A DNA stretch of 24,876 bases from Bacteroidota bacterium (GCA_023417785.1 JAEZEH010000043.1:1-24876); one strand, 5' to 3'; positions 16,901-23,972 are shown, numbered from the stretch's first letter. A program made the numbers and translations. The notes: a model not told the origin generated them from the sequence alone.

Positions 16901-17910
16901 GTCTTGACAAGGTTCTGGACGCGGCTGCATTTGACCCTGCGCTGGTCCTCGATGCAGAAACCAAGCCTATGTCCATTCAGGTAGGTGATTTTGATAATGA
17001 TGGTAAATCCGACTTCGCTTCGGTCAACCAGGATGCGTCAAGTTTCTCAATATTCCGGAATACTTCGACGGCTCCCGGGAGCATTTCTTTTGAACGACTT
17101 GACTTTGACGTCGCTGCCGGTCCTGCCGACCTGGCGCTGGCTGATTTTAATGGTGACGGCAAAGTTGACCTCGCGATAATTCACCAGACTACGCCAACAA
17201 CGGGCGAGCTATCCGTAGTGCTAAACACGACGACGACTTCGGTTTCATTTGGAACACCGATTATCATCGCGTTGCCGAACGTTCCTACGAATGTCGCTGC
17301 GGCGGACGTTAACGGCGACCGCAAACCAGATATTCTGCTCACGCGTGAGACCGGCCTGGGCAGTGGCAATACACAATCAGTATTATCTATTTTTGAAAAC
17401 ACAATTGCGATCGGTACCGGTAATCCCGAACCATCGTGTCAGGGCATTCCGCTTCCTGTGATTTCATATTCCGGAATCAGCCTCAGCGTTACCGAAGGCG
17501 ACGGGTATCAATGGTTTGAAGATGACATGCTATTAACGGGCGAAACAGCCAGAACCCTCGGTAAATCACCAGTTGATGGGCAGACCTACGCTGTCGAAGT
17601 AGAAGTGGGTGGATGTACAGTACGTTCGGCCAATTTCGAATTCCTGTTCACATCGGTAACGCCGGAACTGCGACAGGACGTAAATATTTATCCGAACCCC
17701 ACTACTGGCGATGTATACCTTGAAATCAAAGACCCGGACAAATCTATTGGTGTAACGGTTCTGAACAGCCAGGGGATGCAATTGCATACCTTCGAATCGT
17801 CGTCACATACCGCTGTTGTTTCGCTGGCCGGAGTGCCATCAGGCTTCTATTTCATCAAGGTGCACTCAGCACAAAAAAGTAAGGTCTTCAAGGTGCTCAA
17901 GACCGATTAG
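13933..17910 (+). CDS. T9SS-secreted protein with two IPT/TIG + FG-GAP propeller modules
   Basis: Large exported, calcium-binding, probably adhesive protein. Seen: 1325 residues; signal peptide 1-20 (cleaved near AFGQ); a laminin-B (domain IV)-like region about 50-215; IPT/TIG domain 1 about 223-300; seven FG-GAP/VCBS Ca-loop motifs of the DxDxDG type from 340 to 668; IPT/TIG domain 2 about 693-775; seven more Ca-loop motifs from 804 to 1129; a short Ig-like domain (about 1155-1235, with a CQG...GGC cysteine pair); and a T9SS type A sorting domain from about 1245 (NIYPNPTTG, GFYFIKVHS, VFKVLKTD). Seven motifs per block match the blade number of an FG-GAP beta-propeller. The ATG at 13933 directly begins the signal peptide. 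The gene stands alone and ends in a strong hairpin terminator 36 bases after the stop. Its ligand is unknown; binding of glycans or matrix is inference. Confidence 0.93.
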   Translation: MKHFYLIGLLIAVVDITAFGQRAYLPPQSGPDRWAGFDRTESKFNEDTEGWQLLDANGNNPQEIELKSHGEDVSLPGEHKLTYLSGKMSLPNSWYYWVAPEKFHGNWIFSSYRLELSFSLYQSVEGTNADYGDVIISNGGNHLYYSFANKPRPNFPSYNVVLDETGGWRSQSVNGALATKDQVKRVLSNVTSLRIRAKYNATADLEAGIENVVLYKWPLGHGPLISDFTPSSGTPMTSVTITGHNFANSREDNEVYFGGVRGNITNATPTQLAVQVPKGAQYGPITVINLVTGYSARTTLNFNPLYNNNDDFGGRIIPTSMGERLDIPTEGNSRGLKLADIDGDGLNDIVVTSGGIQIYRNLGVTGAITSESFAPKITLPQGSNENAIADFDGDGKLDIAVIYNTQSSAVKVHRNISTPGNIAFEEPLTFPLLNYSSHGLHAADIDGDGLPDLLATHSSSGISPYLYILQNTSAKGFIDFSWGKSFPATDFSAASEIVTADLDGDDKVEVLIVSGFDARIHVFPNRSLIGRMQLEEPFIVDAAGSVYGLAVADLDGDRKIDLLWKGSNPDDLVIARNMYTAGDLSAANFESKIILKSALHHYGGIGVADINADGKPDIIAGDAGDLAIFENAHSGGELTAQSFRDGVLFAMGTSIYPLNPAIGDLDGDAKADIVVGFTNSSKLSIFRNECYPAPTVLEAPPSGPANTSLLIKGENLFAGSVTPLVNVANTYATVTESTSDQLTVTVPHTATYERVSVTNHGLTAFSPHKFSLTFNAEGAIDANTFERRADIQLYNAGANIAIADLDKDGYPEVVVPDNVSGNKARVFRNTTTLPGSPIGESLLIPVDTIDANGRFVAISDIDGDGWQDLIVQSNAYRNAGNAALAFENKVAAPLSGTGRMKTNLDFDKDGKMDIIAVNNGNAVAIVGNRSRKGSFSTTMDVGTWRPSFVIPSPGGSVAGIDGADFDLDGFDDFVYAVHSINKIHVVRNKGLDKVLDAAAFDPALVLDAETKPMSIQVGDFDNDGKSDFASVNQDASSFSIFRNTSTAPGSISFERLDFDVAAGPADLALADFNGDGKVDLAIIHQTTPTTGELSVVLNTTTTSVSFGTPIIIALPNVPTNVAAADVNGDRKPDILLTRETGLGSGNTQSVLSIFENTIAIGTGNPEPSCQGIPLPVISYSGISLSVTEGDGYQWFEDDMLLTGETARTLGKSPVDGQTYAVEVEVGGCTVRSANFEFLFTSVTPELRQDVNIYPNPTTGDVYLEIKDPDKSIGVTVLNSQGMQLHTFESSSHTAVVSLAGVPSGFYFIKVHSAQKSKVFKVLKTD

Positions 17911-18243
17911 TCTGGCAGCACCACGTTCACATGGTTGGCTCCATCAAAAGAGGTTGTCTCAAAAGGCAGCCTTTTTTGTTAAGTTATTTTAATAAGACCA
18001 ATCTGTGTAATGTTGACGTCGATCATGTTACATTTTCACGGAATTGTGGTCAGGGAAGAGAACAGGCGCACATTTACCAGGCTGGTTCCACGCTTGAACA
18101 AGCCTGTTCGCAACCGGAAAACTACCACCCAGAACAGCACACGAAGAAATCTTTCATCACCATCTCACACCAGGATCCCAAAACCGCCTGATTTCAAAAC
18201 AAATTCCCGAAATTGCCGCCCGTACACCTAAAATAACGTTGAC
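17911..18243. other. 333-base gap between the FG-GAP and WG-repeat genes
   Basis: Contains the terminator at 17946-17977. The remaining 266 bases show no convincing promoter and no protein-like frame; open frames of 86 and 73 codons on the plus strand have shadow-like composition (Arg/Thr/His-rich). A short GAACaagcctGTTC inverted repeat lies near 18100. Nothing else was recognised. Confidence 0.5.
17946..17977 (+). terminator. Intrinsic terminator after the FG-GAP gene
   Basis: An 11-base arm AAAAGAGGTTG (17946-17956), a loop TCTCAAAAGG and the pairing arm CAGCCTTTTTT (17967-17977) form a stem with two G-T wobbles, ending in a T-run. The GAGGxTGTCTCAAAAGGxCAGCC shape is one I recall as a common terminator in Cytophagales-type genomes. 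With the A-tract on the 5' arm it could also act on the opposite strand. Confidence 0.85.
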
Positions 18244-19923
18244 ATGCGACTTTCATTTGTTGTCCTTCTTGCCTGTATTTTGTATTCCTGCTCCAGCAAT
18301 CGTGCCGTTGTTAAATCCGATAAAAGTGTCTCTACGCCACCATCATCGACTACGCAGCGCGATCAGGAAATCGTTGAGGTGGTTGAAATCGAGATAGTAG
18401 AAGACGTGGCTCCGGAGACTTCGGTCGCATTTTTTTCCTTTGACCCCGTTAAATCAATAAGATTCAACCGCAAGTATTCGGTATCAAACATCATCAACGA
18501 TCACTACGACTATTACTGGAACAAAGCCGACCAGAACCGCTACAGTTCTCAAGGCATCGTCGATAAAGAGGGAAATGTGGTATTGCCTCATCTATTTACG
18601 CCAACCTCGTCATTGAGTAACTACGAGTTGATTCTCTCAATCAGCCGGAAAACCTACGGATTATTCAACCTCAACGAGAAACGCTGGACGGTACCGCTAG
18701 TCTACAATGAACTGCTAAGTTTGGGAAATAGCATACTCGGCGCAAAGAAGGATCACAAGTGGGGTGTAATTGACAGCAACGATCAATTGCTGGCACCGTT
18801 CACCTGGGATCAAATGAACAAGGTTCCTGGTATTGACAACTACCTACTGGTTTCGTCTGGCGACATGTGGGGAATTTACAGCATCATCGAGCGAAAACTC
18901 ACTGTACCAATAGAGTATTCCAGGCTTTACAAACTAGATCGTGAATCCTCCTTTCTCGTGACAAAAGGAACGAAATCGAATATCATCGACATCAGTAATA
19001 GACCAATATTCAAAAAATGGTATGATGAAGTGAGAACGTCTTCCATGAATCCGGATCTTTTCGTTGTGCGTGAAAACGGTCGTTATGGCGTTGTTGATCG
19101 CAATGAGAAGACGATTATACCAATGGTATATCTGGAGTTCAGCGAAAGTAACTATTCAGACGGCTCATACCTTGCCAGGAACAAAGACGGCAAGTACGGA
19201 TTCATGCTGATTGATGGCCGGATAACGCTTCCATTTAACTATGACAACGTTAAAAAAGGCTCTTACAACAATATCATTTCGATCCAGAATGGAAAATGCG
19301 GACTTGTTAAAGTCAACAACGGTTTGCCTACCGAAATTCTAACATGCGAGTTTGATAATATCACCCAAACATCGAAAACCTTTATTGTTGAGAAGGGTGG
19401 AAAGTTTGGTATTCTTAACCAGTTCGGCAAGCCGGTTACAGATATCGAATATACCTCATTGGAATCCCTGAAAGATCGCGATAACGACCAAGCGCTTTAC
19501 CATGCCACTAAAGGCAAGGATGTCGTTTTGCTCAACGAACAAGGACGGGTGATCAGCGAGTCAGGATATCAGGAGATCACACCCTTGTACAGAATACGCG
19601 AATCCTATTACTCCGCAAGTTTCAACTACCTTAAGGTCAAAGCCAAGAATGGGAAATACGGGTTGATCGACAAGCTGGGAAAAATGGTGATGGATGCCAA
19701 GTTTGAGGATATTGTGTCCGAAAACGATAATTTAATAGTCGTAAAATCGCATAATAAGTGTGGGTTGTATTCACTGTTATCACAAAAACAACTCACAGAC
19801 TTCAAGTACGATAACATTATCTGGTCGTCTACCCAATATCTGGCTTTTGCCGGCATGGAGATCGATTTTCTCAACGTCAAATCCGACCACGTTACCGTTA
19901 TGTCGACGAGCGGGGATCACTGA
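18244..19923 (+). CDS. WG-repeat lipoprotein
   Basis: Predicted lipoprotein of 559 residues. Seen: MRLSFVVLLACILYSC, a lipoprotein signal with lipobox LYSC and Cys16, followed by SSNRAVVKSDKS and a Ser/Thr-rich linker. From about residue 95 the protein is an array of some nine or ten WG-type repeats, each about 45-55 residues, with cores such as TYGLFNLNEK, KWGVIDSNDQ, MWGIYSIIER, RYGVVDRNEK, KYGFMLIDGR, KCGLVKVNNG, KFGILNQFGK and KYGLIDKLGK, each leading into a hydrophobic-Pro-Phe/Tyr-x-Asp strand. Known: WG repeats make beta-rich, probably propeller-like scaffolds of unknown binding specificity, frequent in Bacteroidota. No enzyme motif is present. It is monocistronic in appearance, with no clear promoter upstream and no terminator hairpin after the stop. 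Function unknown. Confidence 0.9.
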   Translation: MRLSFVVLLACILYSCSSNRAVVKSDKSVSTPPSSTTQRDQEIVEVVEIEIVEDVAPETSVAFFSFDPVKSIRFNRKYSVSNIINDHYDYYWNKADQNRYSSQGIVDKEGNVVLPHLFTPTSSLSNYELILSISRKTYGLFNLNEKRWTVPLVYNELLSLGNSILGAKKDHKWGVIDSNDQLLAPFTWDQMNKVPGIDNYLLVSSGDMWGIYSIIERKLTVPIEYSRLYKLDRESSFLVTKGTKSNIIDISNRPIFKKWYDEVRTSSMNPDLFVVRENGRYGVVDRNEKTIIPMVYLEFSESNYSDGSYLARNKDGKYGFMLIDGRITLPFNYDNVKKGSYNNIISIQNGKCGLVKVNNGLPTEILTCEFDNITQTSKTFIVEKGGKFGILNQFGKPVTDIEYTSLESLKDRDNDQALYHATKGKDVVLLNEQGRVISESGYQEITPLYRIRESYYSASFNYLKVKAKNGKYGLIDKLGKMVMDAKFEDIVSENDNLIVVKSHNKCGLYSLLSQKQLTDFKYDNIIWSSTQYLAFAGMEIDFLNVKSDHVTVMSTSGDH

Positions 19924-20055
19924 TAGAAAAATATACGCCCGTCGCGGCTTACACCGTTTCTTTGATTATCTAAACTGGTCGGATATCGAAAATACCTGGT
20001 GCGCGCGTTCATTCCGTGTTAGTCTGAGATGCCCATTCGTTATCAGGATATGTCA

Positions 20056-20281
20056 ATGAACGAAACAGGTAGCCTTCCATTTCAAGGTTATACCATTAGA
20101 ATTGAAGGTCCTGACTTCTTTCGAAGTTGTTCATCTCGGTCAAGCTATTAATTATCTGCAACGCCATAACGTTGACGTTGTTTTGCTCATCCATCCCTGT
20201 ATCAAGCGTCTTCAATCCAGCGGATGGCAAACCGGAAATTCAGAGATCCGGCTAGCCGATATTCATTTCATAAGCCTATAA
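20056..20281 (+). pseudogene. Possible decayed response-regulator receiver domain
   Basis: Two plus-strand fragments in adjacent frames: 20056 on reads GYTIRIEGPDFFRS, like the first strand and acidic loop of a receiver domain (xILLVEDNPxD), and 20123-20281 reads EVVHLGQAINYLQRHNVDVV followed by LLIHP, like the ALxYLxxxxVDVVLLDLxLP stretch around the phospho-acceptor. A +1 shift separates them, the acidic pair is partly lost and the phospho-acceptor Asp is absent. The likeness is by eye and short; it could be chance. Confidence 0.28.
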
Positions 20282-20480
20282 AAATAACAGCGTTGAGTTT
20301 GTATTGGCGAAACCATAACGCCAGGAGACTGCAGGTAAAGGAGTTGTCTATTCGCTGATACCAGTTACTAGCTGACCAGACCGTAAACGCATTGTCATTA
20401 TTACCGTATTAAGAGCGCTGAAAGACCATACCATACGCCAGCTCTGGCCTTTTAAACAAAGCAAAGTTGGTCTTCTGAAC
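20276..20480 (-). pseudogene. Possible decayed gene fragment of unknown family
   Basis: Minus-strand pieces that look protein-like when stitched across frames: FALFKRPELAYGMVFQRS (stop at 20409-20411), then NNDNAFTVWSASNWYQRID and finally SWRYGFANTNSTLLFL with a stop at 20276-20278. They are aromatic, with alternating beta-strand-like patterns, and lie in consistent order, as expected of the C-terminal end of a broken gene. I do not recognise the parent protein; confidence is low. Confidence 0.22.
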
Positions 20481-20504
20481 AAAGTCGCGGGCTTGCATAC
20501 ACGC

Positions 20505-20512
20505 TACCTTTG
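20505..20512 (+). promoter_or_regulatory. -7 promoter element TACCTTTG ahead of the SDR gene
   Basis: Exact TAnnTTTG match 21 bases before ATG 20534. It overlaps the alternative in-frame TTG at 20510, so translation should start at the ATG. No good -33 box was found. Confidence 0.6.
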
Positions 20513-20533
20513 TTTCAACAAAATCAAAACAGT

Positions 20534-21541
20534 ATGAAAACAGCAACTGAAATCAGCAATTACAACGGACTTTTGCAAAAGCGTCTTGGATCAGGATTTA
20601 ATTCAAAAACGACAGCCGATGAGGTAATCGCCGGAATAGATCTGACCGGTAAGAATGCCGTTGTCACAGGAGGAAATACCGGCATCGGACTTGAAACCAC
20701 CAGGGTCCTGGCTGAAGCCGGCGCAACCGTAATCGTCCCGGCTCGCGATGTGGAGAAAGCGAAGAAAAACCTTCAGCACATTTCGAATGTCGAGATCGAA
20801 CCCATGGATCTTATTGATACGACGTCAATCGATTTGTTTGCCGAAAGGTTTCTCGCATCCGGACGTCCTCTTCACCTTTTGATTAACAATGCCGGTATTA
20901 TGTGGGTGCCTTTGCGCCGCGATAGCCGTGGAATAGAATCTCAGCTTGCAACAAATTATCTAGGGCAGTTTCAGATGACAGCACGGCTGTGGCCGGCACT
21001 CAAAAAGGCAGACGGCGCACGGGTCATCAACGTGTCCTCACAAGGCCATCAGTTTTCACCATTTCATTTCGATGATCCTAACTTCATGCACCGCGAGTAC
21101 GAAACACTGCAGGCCTATGGTCAGTCGAAAACAGCAAGTAATCTCTTTACCATTGAACTGGACAGTCGGGGCAACGCCTTCAATATCCGAGCCTATTCAC
21201 TGCATCCGGGTTCGATTCACGGGACGGAGTTAGCCAGAGAAGCATCGCCGGAACTGTTTCAAAAGATGGGCTTCTACGACGCCAGTGGAAATATCCGGCC
21301 AGAAATACTCGCTTCTCTCAAGACCATTCCTCAGGGCGCGGCAACCACAATATGGTGCGCCACCTCACCACGTCTGAACAACCTCGGCGGTGTATATTGC
21401 GAAAACTCGGATGTCGCAGAAATCACTACCGGCCCCGTTGGATCGAACGGAGTACGTAGTTATTCACTTGACACTGATAATGCTACACGACTGTGGAACC
21501 TGAGTGAAGAGCTAACCGGAATAAAATTCAATGTCGAATAG
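20534..21541 (+). CDS. Short-chain dehydrogenase/reductase (SDR), retinol-dehydrogenase-like
   Basis: Cytosolic NAD(P)-dependent oxidoreductase with a Rossmann fold. Seen: 335 residues from ATG 20534; cofactor motif TGGNTGIG at 45-52; Arg71 at the end of the second strand, which favours NADP(H); NNAG at 118-121; VSS at 167-169 with the catalytic Ser; and YGQSK with Tyr195 and Lys199. The HFDDPNF insert between Ser and Tyr is typical of the WWOX/retinol-dehydrogenase-like extended group. An N-terminal extension of about 35 residues precedes the Rossmann core. The upstream TTG would add eight residues but falls in the promoter. An AraC-family gene follows 171 bases downstream on the same strand and may regulate it. 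The substrate (aldehyde, ketone or alcohol) cannot be predicted. Confidence 0.93.
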   Translation: MKTATEISNYNGLLQKRLGSGFNSKTTADEVIAGIDLTGKNAVVTGGNTGIGLETTRVLAEAGATVIVPARDVEKAKKNLQHISNVEIEPMDLIDTTSIDLFAERFLASGRPLHLLINNAGIMWVPLRRDSRGIESQLATNYLGQFQMTARLWPALKKADGARVINVSSQGHQFSPFHFDDPNFMHREYETLQAYGQSKTASNLFTIELDSRGNAFNIRAYSLHPGSIHGTELAREASPELFQKMGFYDASGNIRPEILASLKTIPQGAATTIWCATSPRLNNLGGVYCENSDVAEITTGPVGSNGVRSYSLDTDNATRLWNLSEELTGIKFNVE

Positions 21542-21559
21542 TATGACGCTAGAATAGCA

Positions 21560-21661
21560 GGGCCAGGTCACACACACGCGATGGTACGAAATCCCGATGG
21601 CCGCAAAAGGACGGGTGTGTGTGGTTGGTCCTCGCTTTTTCACTAAATCAGACGCTGGCCC
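21560..21661. other. Nested inverted repeats between SDR and AraC genes
   Basis: An outer perfect pair GGGCCAG (21560-21566) / CTGGCCC (21655-21661) encloses an inner perfect pair CACACACAC (21569-21577) / GTGTGTGTG (21615-21623) with a 37-base loop. Together they could fold into one long imperfect stem in the SDR 3' region or the AraC leader. There is no T-run right after it, so it is not a standard terminator. An operator or attenuating structure is possible. Confidence 0.4.
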
Positions 21662-21712
21662 GACCAATGTGTCATTGAAAGACTGACAATAAAATTCTAA
21701 ATTCAACGGTTA

Positions 21713-22516
21713 ATGGAACACACATCTCAATATCTCACTCCGGAAATCAAGCTATCCTGCTATGACGACAAATTCTTTACGTCGGAGATCGTATTCGATC
21801 AACACATGCTGATCTGGTTCATCTCGGGAGAAACAAAGATCGTTCAAGCGGAATCCACGCATACATTCAGGACAGGAGATATTTTTCTCATTCCCCGCAA
21901 CAAGCCCGCCACCATTATTAATTTTCCCAGGAACGGCCTGCCCCACAAGACAGTAGTGATGTTGTTAACCGCGACAGTCTTAAGGGACTTTTATAAGAAC
22001 AGCAGTAACATAGAAATCACCCCGATACCTGGAATCCGTAGTTATAGCAATCATCCACTGCTCGAAAGTTGTCTTGCTTCGCTGGTCCCCTATTTCGAAG
22101 TGAAGGGTCCGTTCCCTGAAAATCTCGCACACCTGAAGATTACCGAGGCCATCAGCATTCTGAGAACTATCGATCCGACTATTGACGGTGTGCTGGCCAA
22201 TTTTGAAGATCCTCACAAAGCTGACCTGGTGAGCTTTATGGAAAAGAATTATATGTTCAACCTGCCGCTGGAAAAATTCAGTTACCTCACCGGACGAAGC
22301 CTGACAACATTTAAACGTGACTTCCGAAAAGCGTTTAATTCTACTCCGCAGAAATGGCTTACGCAAAAGCGGCTGGAGCTCGCGCATTATCAAATGTCTG
22401 AAAGAAAAAGAAAGCCCGTAGAAATCTGCTATGAAGTCGGATTCGAAAACCTCTCTCATTTTTCCTTTGCCTTCAAAAGACATTTTGGCTATGCTCCTAC
22501 CAGCTTATCCAGTTAA
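21713..22516 (+). CDS. AraC-family transcriptional regulator
   Basis: DNA-binding regulator of the AraC/XylS family. Seen: 267 residues; an N-terminal cupin-like sensor about 15-120 (GDIFLIPRNKPATI is the usual turn of that fold); a linker; and a C-terminal double helix-turn-helix about 165-267, with LEKFSYLTGRSLTTFKRDF as the first HTH and VEICYEVGFENLSHFSFAFK as the second, followed by the signature FKRHFGYAPTS. The ATG at 21713 starts well; no longer in-frame start was evident. It lies 171 bases after the SDR gene with a structured spacer, and only 14 bases before the cyclase gene, so it is probably cotranscribed with the latter. It probably controls the SDR and/or its own operon; the effector is unknown. 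Confidence 0.93.
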   Translation: MEHTSQYLTPEIKLSCYDDKFFTSEIVFDQHMLIWFISGETKIVQAESTHTFRTGDIFLIPRNKPATIINFPRNGLPHKTVVMLLTATVLRDFYKNSSNIEITPIPGIRSYSNHPLLESCLASLVPYFEVKGPFPENLAHLKITEAISILRTIDPTIDGVLANFEDPHKADLVSFMEKNYMFNLPLEKFSYLTGRSLTTFKRDFRKAFNSTPQKWLTQKRLELAHYQMSERKRKPVEICYEVGFENLSHFSFAFKRHFGYAPTSLSS

Positions 22517-22530
22517 GAGACAGAAACACG

Positions 22531-23655
22531 ATGGCAAAACAATTTGAGTACACCACGCTTGCACATCGTTACACGGCGAGGTATCCTGTAATTACGTATG
22601 TCGGCACGCAGGTGAATTTCTGGATCCTGGCCAATGTGCTGCTGGTTATCATTGTCCGACTCTACCACTACGTTGTCAGCGAACTGTATGCCACTCCGGT
22701 CCCTGGAGAACTTGCAACCACTTTGTACGCAGGCGTGGTTCTGGGATTAATATACGGCATCGGCTTTGGCTTGACGGGGCACTATTTTGATCGCAAGGTG
22801 TTCAAAAAATTAGGGCTCGGCATGTTGTTGCTGCTCAAGACCCTCGTATCGACGGTGCTTTTCGTGATACTCTTCCTGCTGTTTCGATTTGTGTTGTTTG
22901 ACCTCGTCGTGTCTCCGGCTCTGGCCATTCACAATACGCGACTAAATGAAGAGGCATGGCGATACTTATTCTTCATGTTGCTGATCTATTATTTTTTTAT
23001 GACACTGGTGATCAGCTTCGTGAACCAGGTGAACCGGAAATATGGCCCCGGTGTTCTTGTGCCGCTGCTCCTCGGGAGATACCGGCATCCGAAAGAGGAA
23101 GAAAAGATTTTCATGTTTATGGATCTGAAATCCTCTACGGCGATAGCCGAAAAACTGGGCCATCTGGAATACAGTTCTTTCATCCGGGATTGCTTTTACG
23201 ATATCAACGAAGTACTCTATCCTTTCCGGGCGCAAGTCTATCAGTATGTAGGAGATGAGATCGTTGTCATGTGGCCGGTAAGGGAAGGGTTGCGTGATCT
23301 CGCATGCATCAGGTTTTATTTTGCCGTTGCGAAACAAATTCAGGGCCGGAGTGCGCATTATCTCACCCGATACGGACTGCTACCCGCGTTTAAAGCAGGA
23401 ATGCATATGGGAAAAGTAACCGCAGTAGAAATCGGTGAAATCAAGAAAGACATTGCTTACCACGGCGACACCCTGAATACCGCCGCACGAATTCAGAGCG
23501 TCTGCAATGAATATCAGTGTGATTTCCTGGTTTCGGAACATTTGATCAACGTAGTAAACATCTCTGAAGAATTCAGGGTAGACAACCTCGGTGCCATTCT
23601 GCTTCGGGGGAAATCGGAGCGGATGGGGATTGTTAGTGTGAGGGAGCGTTCGTAG
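22531..23655 (+). CDS. Membrane-bound class III adenylate/guanylate cyclase-type protein
   Basis: Membrane protein with a cytosolic class III nucleotide cyclase domain. Seen: 374 residues; four hydrophobic helices at about 22-46, 65-82, 92-130 and 147-166; catalytic domain about 188-374. Metal-binding Asp198 lies in FMDLKSST and Asp242 in YVGDEIV. The transition-state pair is Asn316 and Arg320 in GDTLNTAARI. At the two purine-selecting positions, Lys and Asp in adenylate cyclases, I read Gln238 and Ala309, so nucleotide preference cannot be assigned from them. The domain opens like a family of Bacteroidota proteins annotated as adenylate/guanylate cyclase domain-containing. It follows the AraC gene by 14 bases, which links it to that regulator. 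Two hairpins lie just after the stop. Whether it makes cAMP, cGMP or nothing is open. Confidence 0.9.
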   Translation: MAKQFEYTTLAHRYTARYPVITYVGTQVNFWILANVLLVIIVRLYHYVVSELYATPVPGELATTLYAGVVLGLIYGIGFGLTGHYFDRKVFKKLGLGMLLLLKTLVSTVLFVILFLLFRFVLFDLVVSPALAIHNTRLNEEAWRYLFFMLLIYYFFMTLVISFVNQVNRKYGPGVLVPLLLGRYRHPKEEEKIFMFMDLKSSTAIAEKLGHLEYSSFIRDCFYDINEVLYPFRAQVYQYVGDEIVVMWPVREGLRDLACIRFYFAVAKQIQGRSAHYLTRYGLLPAFKAGMHMGKVTAVEIGEIKKDIAYHGDTLNTAARIQSVCNEYQCDFLVSEHLINVVNISEEFRVDNLGAILLRGKSERMGIVSVRERS

Positions 23656-23663
23656 GCGATCAG

Positions 23664-23703
23664 GAATTCTTTGCTGCGATTCCGGGAACGGTGGAAAGAA
23701 TTC
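23664..23703 (+). terminator. Hairpin just after the cyclase gene, possible terminator
   Basis: A perfect 9-base inverted repeat, GAATTCTTT (23664-23672) and AAAGAATTC (23695-23703), with a 22-base loop, begins nine bases after the cyclase stop. There is no T-run after it, so it may be a processing or stabilising structure, or a protein-binding site, instead of an intrinsic terminator. Confidence 0.4.
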
Positions 23704-23752
23704 AGCTCAGCTCGAAGAGGTAGGTAGGGCAGTTGAGGTGTGCTGAATGCGA

Positions 23753-23776
23753 GTGTCGGTCGGAAAATACCGACAC
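23753..23776. other. Perfect 8-bp hairpin GTGTCGGT/ACCGACAC
   Basis: GTGTCGGT (23753-23760), loop CGGAAAAT, ACCGACAC (23769-23776). The stem is GC-rich and compact, without a T-run on the plus strand. It could end transcription weakly, or mark a border of the mobile region to the right. Function unknown. Confidence 0.5.
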
Positions 23777-23972
23777 CCCGGAAACAGCGCGGGCCTGGTT
23801 CACCCAGTGTCAATTTCAAGACTTATTCAGGTATTTGTGTGCCGTGGGCAATAAAAAAGGTAGCTACAGTTACGTAACCACCTGAGTATCAATGTGGGCC
23901 CAGCAGGACCCAACGAATGAAACACGGTGAAATAAAAAGATACGTTTACGGGCTATTTACGCGGTTTTTGCC

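Larger units (their letters stand above)
19924..20504. other. Gene-poor stretch with apparent coding debris
   Basis: About 0.6 kb without an intact gene. Two sets of short, frame-shifted protein-like pieces were noticed, one on each strand (20056-20281 plus and 20276-20480 minus), and are listed separately. The first 130 bases contain nothing recognisable. No hairpin terminator for the WG-repeat gene was found. Confidence 0.5.

Noticed and set aside
14941..17322. Repeated GATnnCGATGGCGA-type DNA as a CRISPR or tandem DNA repeat
   Set aside because: The recurrence reflects the coded DxDxDG calcium loops within an open frame; spacing and sequence vary.
17931..18191. 86-codon plus-strand open frame after the FG-GAP gene
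   Set aside because: Starts before and runs through the hairpin terminator, and its composition is not protein-like.
18234..18241. TAACGTTG as a promoter element for the WG-repeat gene
   Set aside because: It is two bases from the ATG, so transcription would start inside the coding region.
21980..22483. 167-codon minus-strand open frame opposite the AraC gene
   Set aside because: Antisense shadow of a clear AraC helix-turn-helix gene.
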